Under the pieces are notes generated by a model, which worked only from the letters and a program-made list of their open reading frames with translations, had not been told where the DNA came from and searched no databases. Shown in pieces: positions 22,884-30,533 of a stretch of 38,007 bases of DNA; position 1 is the stretch's first letter, and each line of letters begins with the position of its first letter. Where the stretch lies: NCBI GenBank assembly GCA_945864225.1, contig CAMBAL010000020.1:1-38007 (forward strand), written 5' to 3'. The translations under genes were made by a program, and so were the position numbers. This DNA comes from an uncultured Blautia sp. GTDB lineage: Bacteria; Bacillota; Clostridia; Lachnospirales; Lachnospiraceae.

Positions 22884-24437
22884 ATGAAAAAGAAAATTCT
22901 TGCAGCATGTCTTATGTGTGTGATGACTGTTTCCATGACCGCATTTCCGGTTCAGGCCGAGGATGAGAAATCTTTCGTTTACGGTACCACCGGTTATGGT
23001 GTGGAAATGGGAGATGAAGGATTGAATCCGCATAATAATTACTCCGGATGGAGTGCCCTGCGCTATGGAGTGGGGGAAACTCTTTTTCGGTATAATGACA
23101 ATATGGAGATTGAACCGTGGCTGGCAACAGATTATGAATTTGTGGATGATACAACGGTAAAGATCACGCTCCGGGATGGGGTGCAGTTTTCCAGCGGGCG
23201 TACCATGGATGCAGAGGCAGTGAAAGAATGTCTGGATCATCTTCTTGCTGTTCATGACAGGGCACCGTCCGATATGAAAATCGACCATATTGATGCGGAC
23301 GGAATGACGGTTACGATTTATACAACGGAACCATGTCCGGCAATTATCAATTATCTGGGCGACCCCTATGGCGCGATCATTGATATGGATTACGGTGTGG
23401 ACGGAGTGGAAGGGACGACCACAGGAACTGCCAATGTAGCCGGAACCGGTCCGTATATTGCAGTGAATGTCACAGAAACGCAGATCGATCTTGTGAAGAA
23501 CGAAAATTACTGGGGCAAAGAAGCAAACGTAGACAAAGTGACTGTCAAAACCTTCAGTGATGCCAGCTCTCTTGCAGCGGCTCTTCAGACAGGAGATATA
23601 CAGGGAACTTACGGGCTTTCCTATGACAGCTATGCATTATTTGAAAATAACCCGGATTATACCATTCATTCCTGCGCGACAAGCAGGTGCTTTTTCGGAC
23701 AGTTTCATTATGAGTCTGAGATCATGCAGGAGGAAGCGGTGCGTAAAGCCGTGTGTATGGGAATTGATAAAGAAGGATTCTGCGCTGTTCTGATGGAAGG
23801 AAGGGGAATTCCGGCAAAAGCGGCATTTCCAGACAGTTTTAGTTATGGAAATGAGGCAGTGACAGCACCGGAATATGATCCGGAAGGAGCCAGAGCGCTT
23901 CTCGAGGAAGCCGGATGGTCGGATTCAGATGATGACGGATATCTGGATAAAAACGGCCAGAAGCTGAAAATCCGCTGGCTGACGTATCCTGGGCGTCTGG
24001 AACAGCCGAAGCTTGCAGAATATGCGCAGGCAACACTGAAAGAAATTGGTATCGAAGTGGATGTAAACTGTACACAGGATCATCTGAGTGTGCTGGAAAC
24101 AGGGGCTTATGATGTGTACGTCAGTTCGCTGACGACTGCTCCCACGGGAGATCCGGAATACTTTTTTGCAGGCACATGCCTGGAAAATTCTGCCAAAAAC
24201 CGATCTCATCATAAGATTGAGGAAGTAGAAACTCTGTTTGAGCAGCTTCATCAGGAGTTTGACCAGGAGAAGAGAGGAGAACTGGCTGTACAGATGCAGC
24301 AGGCTATTCTGGATGAAAGTGCCATGTTCTTTGTATCTCATCTGAATATGGGAATTGTGACAAAATCCAATGTGACCGGTATGGCGGCTCATCCATGCGA
24401 TTATTACGAAATTACAGCAGAATTGAATGTGGAATAA
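22884..24437 (+). CDS. Substrate-binding protein, SBP_bac_5 (NikA/OppA) family
   Basis: The 517-residue protein has a signal sequence (MKKKILAACLMCVMTVSMTAFPVQA, cleavage near residue 26, written here as a range: residues 1-25). An LAAC tetrapeptide occurs at 6-9 but is too close to the N-terminus for a classical lipobox, so anchoring is uncertain. The family signature appears as LFRYNDNMEIEPWLATDYEF and DGVQFSSGRTMDAEAV. GTGPYIAV and NENYWGK are also family landmarks. It captures the substrate outside the cell for the two permeases. The start follows AAAAGGAGAAACCAGACG. NikA-like nickel or metal-chelate binding is suggested by similarity in length and by the cobalt genes nearby, but peptide transport cannot be excluded. 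Confidence 0.86.
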   Translation: MKKKILAACLMCVMTVSMTAFPVQAEDEKSFVYGTTGYGVEMGDEGLNPHNNYSGWSALRYGVGETLFRYNDNMEIEPWLATDYEFVDDTTVKITLRDGVQFSSGRTMDAEAVKECLDHLLAVHDRAPSDMKIDHIDADGMTVTIYTTEPCPAIINYLGDPYGAIIDMDYGVDGVEGTTTGTANVAGTGPYIAVNVTETQIDLVKNENYWGKEANVDKVTVKTFSDASSLAAALQTGDIQGTYGLSYDSYALFENNPDYTIHSCATSRCFFGQFHYESEIMQEEAVRKAVCMGIDKEGFCAVLMEGRGIPAKAAFPDSFSYGNEAVTAPEYDPEGARALLEEAGWSDSDDDGYLDKNGQKLKIRWLTYPGRLEQPKLAEYAQATLKEIGIEVDVNCTQDHLSVLETGAYDVYVSSLTTAPTGDPEYFFAGTCLENSAKNRSHHKIEEVETLFEQLHQEFDQEKRGELAVQMQQAILDESAMFFVSHLNMGIVTKSNVTGMAAHPCDYYEITAELNVE

Positions 24438-24521
24438 CCATGATTTGGCGGATACAGCTCCGGACTGTGTGAAAACAGGGCGGGGCTGAACCTGTTCCAT
24501 GGGGAAAAAGGAGATATATTT

Positions 24522-25328
24522 GTGATGGAACCATTACTGCGCGCAGAGAATGTTACGGTATGCTATAACGGAAAGCCTGTGGTTGAGGATGTGAGTTTTG
24601 AACTGCAAAAAGGAGAGATTCTTGGTGTGGTAGGGGAGTCCGGCAGCGGCAAAAGTACTGTGATGAAAGCGGTTATGGGGCTTCTGGGCAGAGACGGACT
24701 GGTGACCCGGGGTGATATTTATTATAAAGGAAACAATGTAACAGACATGCCGGAGAAGAAGCGAAGAAAACTTCGGGGGCCTGAGATGGGAATGGTATTT
24801 CAGGACTGCAGGGCAGCCCTGTGTCCTATAAGGAAGGTGGGTGTGCAGATCTACGAGTGTCTTGCAGAGCATGAGAAGATTACAAAAGCGGAAGCATTCC
24901 GTCGGGCAGAATTTCTGATGAAAAAAATCGGTCTGGAAGATGCGGAGAGAATCCTGAACAGTTATCCGTTTGAGTTGTCCGGAGGTATGAATCAGCGGAT
25001 TGGAATCTGTACAGCCATGCTGATGAATCCTTCGCTGCTTCTGGCTGATGAACCGACCAGCGCTCTGGATGTGACAGTGCAGAAACGGGTGATGGAGGAA
25101 TTGCTGCAGATGCGCAGGGAATACGGAACCGCTATGATTCTGGTTACTCATAACATCGGTCTGGCATCTGCCATGGCTGATCAGATACTGGTGATGAAAA
25201 GCGGGAAAATGATGGATTATGGTCCGACGGACTATGTTCTGCATCATTCGGATAATCCGTATACACGTAATCTGATGAATTCCGTGATGCATTTGAACCG
25301 TGTAAAAGTGGGAGAAGACGATGACTGA
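24522..25328 (+). CDS. ABC transporter ATPase 1, NikD/DppD/OppD type
   Basis: About 268 residues with Walker A GESGSGKST (near residue 36), the Q-loop in MVFQDC, ABC signature LSGGMNQR and Walker [13 protein letters not shown], followed by the switch His in VTHNIG. AAGGAG at 24508-24513 serves either GTG 24522 (spacer 8) or the adjacent ATG 24525 (spacer 11). It lacks the long C-terminal oligopeptide-type extension with conserved cysteines seen in OppD, which fits the shorter NikD length. Its end overlaps the next ATPase by 8 bp. Confidence 0.88.
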   Translation: MMEPLLRAENVTVCYNGKPVVEDVSFELQKGEILGVVGESGSGKSTVMKAVMGLLGRDGLVTRGDIYYKGNNVTDMPEKKRRKLRGPEMGMVFQDCRAALCPIRKVGVQIYECLAEHEKITKAEAFRRAEFLMKKIGLEDAERILNSYPFELSGGMNQRIGICTAMLMNPSLLLADEPTSALDVTVQKRVMEELLQMRREYGTAMILVTHNIGLASAMADQILVMKSGKMMDYGPTDYVLHHSDNPYTRNLMNSVMHLNRVKVGEDDD

Positions 25329-26079
25329 AATATTACTGGAGGCAGAACATTTAAAAAAGATTTTTCTTTCCGGAAAAACATCCCTGACTGCAGTGGATGA
25401 TGTGAGTTTTTCCCTCAGAGAGGGAGAGTGCCTTGGAATCGTAGGGGAATCCGGTTCCGGAAAGAGTACCATAGCGAGACTGCTCACGCGCCTTCTGGAG
25501 CCAACAGAGGGGAAAATCCGGCTTCTTGGTGAAGATATCACGCACATGTCCGGAAAAAAACTGCGCAGCGTTTATCAGAAAATGCAGATGGTTTTTCAGA
25601 TGCCGGCGGAGTCTTTTGATCCACGCCGTACGCTGGGGAACGGAATCGGGGAAAGTCTCAGAAATATGGGAATCAGCAGAAAAGAAACAGGGAAAAAAGT
25701 GGAGGAGCTGCTTGTACTGTGCGGACTTACTCCGGAATATGCCGGACGTTATCCCCATGAAATCAGCGGCGGTGAGTGTCAGAGGGCTGCAATCGCCAGA
25801 GCACTGGCTGTGGATCCGCTGCTTCTGATCTGCGATGAAGCGACAAGTGCTCTGGATGTAACAGTGCAGAAGCAGATACTGGAATTGCTGACAGAACTAA
25901 AAGAAAAAAAGAAGCTTTCGTTTGTGTTTATCTGCCACGATCTTGCACTCGTACAGCGGTTCTGCGACCGGGTACTGGTGATGCATCAGGGAAAAGTGGA
26001 AGAAACCGGAACTCCGGATGAAATCATCAATCATCCGAAGAGGGAGTATACAAAAATATTGATTGATTCTGTATTATAG
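25321..26079 (+). CDS. ABC transporter ATPase 2, NikE/DppF/OppF type
   Basis: The 252-residue partner ATPase has Walker A GESGSGKST (near 42), Q-loop MVFQMP, signature ISGGECQR, Walker B LLICDEATSALD and the switch His in ICHDLALV. The usual Pro after the Walker B Glu is Ala here, a tolerated variant. QMPAESFDPRRTLG is the family motif for the F-type subunit. It is the last gene of the importer operon; a remnant of the palindromic repeat and a promoter-sized gap follow. Confidence 0.88.
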   Translation: MTEILLEAEHLKKIFLSGKTSLTAVDDVSFSLREGECLGIVGESGSGKSTIARLLTRLLEPTEGKIRLLGEDITHMSGKKLRSVYQKMQMVFQMPAESFDPRRTLGNGIGESLRNMGISRKETGKKVEELLVLCGLTPEYAGRYPHEISGGECQRAAIARALAVDPLLLICDEATSALDVTVQKQILELLTELKEKKKLSFVFICHDLALVQRFCDRVLVMHQGKVEETGTPDEIINHPKREYTKILIDSVL

Positions 26080-26102
26080 ATTTCGTGTATTGACTGTCAT
26101 AA

Positions 26103-26119
26103 AGCATGTTTGAAAATTC
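26103..26119. repeat. Degenerate left end of the palindromic repeat, copy 4
   Basis: AGCATGTTTGAAAATTC matches the left terminus of copies 1 and 5. No matching right end was found nearby. The rest of the 244-bp gap to the next gene shows no clear feature. Confidence 0.5.
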
Positions 26120-26323
26120 ATAAATGTATGAAATCACCTTGCGGGATATTTCCAGTGAACAGTAATATCACAGGATTTCCTTCTGGAATTTAATGGAAAT
26201 AATACTCCTGTTTTCACTGATTCTATGTTACAATAATATTATATAAGGCTGTTTCCAAGAGACATGAACAATGTACAATATGCAGTCACCTGACAAGAAG
26301 CAGAACTGAAGGAGGATAAAACC

Positions 26324-27436
26324 ATGTACTATAAACAGTACGGCAATACAGACATGAAAGTTTCAGCAGTAGGGCTTGGAACGATGCGTTATGATGAAGA
26401 AGATATCAAAGCAGGACGTTTGGAAAAATGTGCGGAAATTCCGTTATATGCTTTGGAGAAAGGCATCAATTACTGGGATACGGCTCCGTTTTACTGCGAT
26501 GACAAAAGTGAGATCGTGACAGGAATCGCACTTTCCCAGGTGGATCGTAAAAAAGTTTACGTTACATCGAAGACCAATTTTAATACATTAAAAACAGAAA
26601 AACCGGATAAAGACATTTTCAGACGCCGTCTGGAGACTTCCCTTGATCGTTTGAAAACAGACTACATCGATTTCTATCACATGTGGTGTATGCTGAATCT
26701 GGAGTCCTGGGAAAAACATATGGAAGCTCTGTATGGATTTTTTGAGGATGCAAAATCGGAAGGTCTGATCCGTAATATTGTTTTTTCCTCACATATGCAG
26801 GGAAATGATATCGAAAAGGTTGTGGAAACCGGTAAGTTCAAGGGTATGCTGATCGGCTATAATGCTCTGAATTATCAATTCCGTCAGAGTGGTATCCGCA
26901 AAGCATACGAAAACGGTATGGGCGTTGTTGTTATGAATCCGCTTGGCGGCGGTCTGATCCCGCAGAACCCGGAAGCGTTTTCTTATCTGACAGAAGGAAC
27001 AGATCTTACTGTAGCACAGGCTGCACTGCGTTTTGTTGCATCTCATCGGGAAATCACAGTCACTCTGGCCGGCTGTACGACTAAAGAGCATGTGGATGAT
27101 GCAGTAAAAGCGGTTGAGAATCTGGTAGAAGAACCGGCGGAAGTGGTTGCAGAGAAATACAACAGAAAAGGTGTGGCTCTGAATAACCTCTGTACCGGCT
27201 GTTCTTACTGTAAAGGATGTCCGAAAGGAATCGAGATTCCGAAATTTATGGATGCATACAATCAGATGATCCTTACCGGAAAGAAGAAGGAAATGGCGGA
27301 TCGACTGAACAATCACTGGTGTATCCCGAGAAGCATGGCGGAAGAATGCATTGCGTGCGGAAGCTGTGAAAAGAAATGTACCCAGCATCTTCCGATCATT
27401 GAGCGCCTGAAGGAGATTGCCGAGTATCAGGATTGA
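26324..27436 (+). CDS. Aldo/keto reductase with C-terminal double 4Fe-4S domain (AKR-1)
   Basis: The 370-residue protein combines a TIM-barrel aldo/keto reductase (residues about 1-275) with a ferredoxin-like tail. The tail has CTGCSYCKGCP and CIACGSCEKKCTQHLP, enough for two 4Fe-4S clusters. Of the catalytic tetrad, Asp52, Tyr57 and Lys83 are present. The expected His position after DYIDFY is Trp121, with His119 two residues earlier. Such enzymes, common in anaerobes, are thought to link carbonyl reduction to ferredoxin-like electron transfer; the substrate is unknown. The start follows GAAGGAGGATAAAACC. It is a single-gene unit and a paralogue of the gene at 30534. Confidence 0.9.
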   Translation: MYYKQYGNTDMKVSAVGLGTMRYDEEDIKAGRLEKCAEIPLYALEKGINYWDTAPFYCDDKSEIVTGIALSQVDRKKVYVTSKTNFNTLKTEKPDKDIFRRRLETSLDRLKTDYIDFYHMWCMLNLESWEKHMEALYGFFEDAKSEGLIRNIVFSSHMQGNDIEKVVETGKFKGMLIGYNALNYQFRQSGIRKAYENGMGVVVMNPLGGGLIPQNPEAFSYLTEGTDLTVAQAALRFVASHREITVTLAGCTTKEHVDDAVKAVENLVEEPAEVVAEKYNRKGVALNNLCTGCSYCKGCPKGIEIPKFMDAYNQMILTGKKKEMADRLNNHWCIPRSMAEECIACGSCEKKCTQHLPIIERLKEIAEYQD

Positions 27437-27498
27437 TACGAATTGCTAAGCACGTGTTCCTGAAGGAAGCTGTGTAAAAGTGAATGCAATCAGTTGTA

Positions 27499-27661
27499 GG
27501 AGCGTGTTTGACGATTGCCTTCTGACAGATGTGCGCCATAATTTGTGGGAGATTTGTTCCAAATGAGTGAGACATAGCGGGCTATGTTTTGACAGAATGC
27601 GATATATTTGTTTTGTAAATAGTGACGTACGTCTGCCGGAACGATATTTTTAACACGTTTT
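27499..27661. repeat. Palindromic intergenic repeat, copy 5 (long form)
   Basis: The longest copy, about 163 bp. The left arm (GGAGCGTGTTTGACGATTGC, CTGACAGATGTGCGCC) is an imperfect inverted repeat of the right arm (GTGACGTACGTCTGCC, CGATATTTTTAACACG). The right arm resembles the right half of copies 2 and 3. The core between the arms (about 60 bp) is unique to this copy. Confidence 0.75.
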
Positions 27662-27666
27662 TATAC

Positions 27667-27749
27667 ATCAAAAAAATAAATGACCAGCTATATCATGAGC
27701 ATATGAGAAAATCATTATGCGTGATATAGCTGGTTATTTGTTTTTTGAT
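27667..27749. terminator. Long near-perfect hairpin, bidirectional terminator-like
   Basis: ATCAAAAAAATAAATGACCAGC at the left pairs with GCTGGTTATTTGTTTTTTGAT at the right, and the inner ATATCATGAGCATATGA pairs with TCATTATGCGTGATAT around GAAAA. The stem is about 38 bp and is flanked by A- and T-tracts on the two sides, so it could terminate transcription either way. Confidence 0.65.
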
Positions 27750-27820
27750 ATGCAGGAAGCTTGCCAGAAAACAAAGTAGTTTTAAATACCAGATTTAGTG
27801 ATGATTATTTCTATAATATA

Positions 27821-27849
27821 TTGACTTCGTAACGAAAATGGTGTATAAA
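27821..27849 (+). promoter_or_regulatory. Promoter for the nitronate monooxygenase-like gene
   Basis: TTGACT, 17-nt spacer, TATAAA. The predicted leader is about 180 nt and contains the A-rich tandem repeat. The 602-bp gap from 27437 also holds repeat copy 5 and the long hairpin. Confidence 0.7.
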
Positions 27850-27916
27850 ATAGAATAAACATTTTGATAATCAAAATATTTGAAACATAATATAAATTTA
27901 AAGGAATAAGAAGAGG

Positions 27917-28004
27917 AAGAAAAACAATAGCGTAAGAAAACAATAAGTGTAAGAAAAACAATGAGAGCAAGAAAAACAATAAGAACAAGAAAAACAATAA
28001 GAAC
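27917..28004 (+). repeat. 17-18-bp A-rich tandem repeat in a 5' leader
   Basis: Five units begin at 27917, 27934, 27951, 27969 and 27987. The best form is AAGAAAAACAATAAGAAC; the last two are identical. Two units are 17 bp and three are 18 bp. The leader has almost no C or T apart from the CAAT core, so it should stay unfolded. The Shine-Dalgarno AAGGAG follows at 28022. Confidence 0.85.
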
Positions 28005-28038
28005 AACAATACGATAACAACAAGGAGAAGATGAAGTT

Positions 28039-29109
28039 ATGAAGTCATTGGTGATTGGTAATAAAACAGCACGTATTCCTGTTATTCAGGGAGGAATGGG
28101 AGTTGGAGTCAGTCTTTCCGGGCTTGCCGGAGCTGTTGCGGCATCCGGTGGAGTTGGTGTGATATCCGCAGCGCAGATTGGATTTGAGGAACCGGATTTT
28201 TACACTAACTGCCATGAAGCGAATCTGCGTGCATTAAAAAAGCATATCAAAAAGGCGAAAGAGCAGGCAAAAGACGGACTGGTCGGTGTAAATATCATGG
28301 TTGCAACCAAAGAATATGCGGCACAGGTTCATGCAGCCTGTGAAGCAGGAGCTGATCTGATCATCAGTGGAGCCGGACTTCCCGCAGAACTTCCGGAACT
28401 GGTAAAAGGATACGAAGAGCAGACGAAAATAGCTCCGATTGTTTCCTCTGTAAAATCTGCAAGAGTTATCCTGAAACTCTGGGACAGACATCATCACAGA
28501 ACTGCTGATATGGTGGTCATTGAAGGACCGAAAGCAGGAGGACATCTGGGATTTTCCCGTGATCAGCTGGATACCATAACTACGGAAGAATATGACCGCG
28601 AGATTCAGGAGATCATTGCCGTTGTGAAGGAATATGGAGAAAAATACGGATGTACGATTCCGGTGGTGGCTGCAGGAGGCATTTTTGACAGACAGGACAT
28701 TCTGCATGCACTGGAACTGGGTGCAGATGGAGTACAGATGGCGACCAGGTTCGTAGTAACAGAAGAGTGTGATGCATCTTTGGCATTTAAACAGGCATAT
28801 CTGGATGCAGATGCCTCCTCCATTGAGATAATCAAAAGCCCGGTGGGAATGCCGGGACGTGCAGTCCATAATACATTTCTGGAAAAAGTGGCGCGGGGAC
28901 AGGTTCCGGTAAAGCGCTGCCTTTCCTGCCTGAGTGCCTGCAATCCTGCAAAAGCACCGTATTGCATTACGCAGGCTTTGATTGCGGCAGTACAGGGAGA
29001 TACAGAAAACGGCCTGATTTTCTGCGGAAGCAATGCTTCCCGTCTGAAACAGTTGACGACCGTACCGGAACTGATGAAAGAGCTGACAGAAGAGCTGCCA
29101 ACAGCTTGA
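28039..29109 (+). CDS. Nitronate monooxygenase / FabK-like FMN protein
   Basis: The 356-residue TIM-barrel flavoprotein matches the nitronate monooxygenase (2-nitropropane dioxygenase) family. Recognisable parts are PVIQGGMGVGVS near residue 13, VGVNIMVATKEY, EGPKAGGHLGF (with the active-site-type His), PVVAAGGIFD for phosphate binding of FMN, and GVQMATRFV. A cysteine group CLSCLSACNPAKAPYC near residues 294-309 is typical of the clostridial subgroup. Members oxidise nitronates or, as FabK, reduce enoyl-ACP; without fatty-acid genes nearby the first is more likely. The ATG at 28039 follows AAGGAG with an 11-nt spacer. An ATG at 28031 is out of frame. Confidence 0.87.
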   Translation: MKSLVIGNKTARIPVIQGGMGVGVSLSGLAGAVAASGGVGVISAAQIGFEEPDFYTNCHEANLRALKKHIKKAKEQAKDGLVGVNIMVATKEYAAQVHAACEAGADLIISGAGLPAELPELVKGYEEQTKIAPIVSSVKSARVILKLWDRHHHRTADMVVIEGPKAGGHLGFSRDQLDTITTEEYDREIQEIIAVVKEYGEKYGCTIPVVAAGGIFDRQDILHALELGADGVQMATRFVVTEECDASLAFKQAYLDADASSIEIIKSPVGMPGRAVHNTFLEKVARGQVPVKRCLSCLSACNPAKAPYCITQALIAAVQGDTENGLIFCGSNASRLKQLTTVPELMKELTEELPTA

Positions 29110-29157
29110 TGGATAAAAAGCAACATAGATAAAGAAACAATACAGATAAAATACTTT

Positions 29158-29186
29158 TTGACCCGTCCGTAAGAGAATGGTATAAT
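29158..29186 (+). promoter_or_regulatory. Promoter for the ROK gene
   Basis: TTGACC, 17-nt spacer, TATAAT, 38 bp upstream of the start at 29224. Confidence 0.7.
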
Positions 29187-29223
29187 AATGTGTAAGTCAG
29201 TTTTGTAAAATGAGGAATTTGGG

Positions 29224-30351
29224 ATGAAGAAAGATACGAGCATTTTTCAGAATCTGAAAGAAGAGAACCGAAACAGAATTTATAACACTATTCGGGAGAA
29301 AAAATGTATCTCCGGTCCGGCACTGATTTATGAACTGAAGCTCAGCAGACCAACAGTGACACAGAATATCAATGAACTTCTGGAGGAAGGTCTGATCTGT
29401 GAGAATGGCACCATCGGTAATACCGGCGGGAGAAGAGCCAGAGGCTATTCTATTTCGGAGATGTTTCAAATTGCGGCTGGACTGGATATTACGAGAAATC
29501 ATATTACCGTCCTTCTTGTGAATCTGAATGGAGAAATCATTTACGAGAAAAGAATCCGTTATCCGTTTTCGATTACAGATGAGTACAAAAAGAAACTTGG
29601 AGAACTGATTTCTGAAGCAATGGAAGAAAAAGCAATCCATGAAGAACAGATGCTGGGTGTCGGAATTGCTGTTCCGGGCCTGGTGACAAAGGATTATCGT
29701 ACCATTTTTTACGGAAAAATTCTGGATTTTGAAGGGATGACAGCAGAAGAATTCGGGAAATATATTCCGTTTCCGTGCAGACTGTATAATGATGCGGATG
29801 CTGGAGGTTATGCGGAAATTTCCCAGAACAGTGAGTTGAAAGATGCTTTTTACATCAGTCTGAGCAATAATATCGGGGGCTCGATTTTGATTGATCATAA
29901 GGTTTATCATGGAGAGGGACAACGAAGCGGAGAAGTGGGACATATGACACTGATTCCGAACGGACGGGAATGTTACTGCGGAAAAAGGGGCTGTTTTGAG
30001 ACATACTGCAATGCTTCGATTCTTTCAGATGTCTGTGATGGGAATCTTCAGGATTTTTTTCAAAAGCTGGAACAGGGTGATCGGGAATGTATGGAGCTGT
30101 GGCGGGATTATCTGTATTATCTTTCGATTGCTGTGAATAATGTTCGAATGCTTTTTGATTGTAAAGTAATTCTGGGCGGATATGTGGGTGCCTATATGAG
30201 TGATTATATGCATCAGATTCGAACGCTGGCAAGAGAAAGAAATACATTTGAAACGAATGCGGATTTTCTTCAGCCCTGTCAGGTAAAAAGAGAAGCGCTT
30301 GCACTTGGAAGTGCCCTTCCTTTTATCCATGAGTTCTGGGAGAAAGTCTGA
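29224..30351 (+). CDS. ROK-family transcriptional regulator
   Basis: The 375-residue protein has an N-terminal winged helix (residues about 8-70: NRNRIYNTIREKKCISGPALI, LSRPTVTQNINELLEEGLI) and a ROK sugar-kinase-like domain. GEVGHMTL and the zinc motif CYCGKRGCFETYC near residues 252-264 are diagnostic. GVGIAVPGLV marks the sugar-binding core. The normal kinase Asp region reads YNDADAGGYAE rather than NDANAAAxGE, so sugar sensing rather than phosphorylation is expected. ROK repressors usually control carbohydrate genes. The neighbouring reductase and polyol dehydrogenase genes are possible targets. No operator was identified. The start follows GAGGAATTTGGG. Confidence 0.92.
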   Translation: MKKDTSIFQNLKEENRNRIYNTIREKKCISGPALIYELKLSRPTVTQNINELLEEGLICENGTIGNTGGRRARGYSISEMFQIAAGLDITRNHITVLLVNLNGEIIYEKRIRYPFSITDEYKKKLGELISEAMEEKAIHEEQMLGVGIAVPGLVTKDYRTIFYGKILDFEGMTAEEFGKYIPFPCRLYNDADAGGYAEISQNSELKDAFYISLSNNIGGSILIDHKVYHGEGQRSGEVGHMTLIPNGRECYCGKRGCFETYCNASILSDVCDGNLQDFFQKLEQGDRECMELWRDYLYYLSIAVNNVRMLFDCKVILGGYVGAYMSDYMHQIRTLARERNTFETNADFLQPCQVKREALALGSALPFIHEFWEKV

Positions 30352-30533
30352 TGTTTGATAAATAACATCACTTTACAGCTTTTTCATAAAAAATATCGTA
30401 CAGGGCTTTCTGATGTATAATGAGTTTCAAAATTGTTTGATCATGCTGCGTATAATGATTCCTGCTATCCGTATTGATAAACGATTTGCGGGGGCAGGAA
30501 ATGTAAAAAAGAAAGGTCATGGGGGTAACACAG

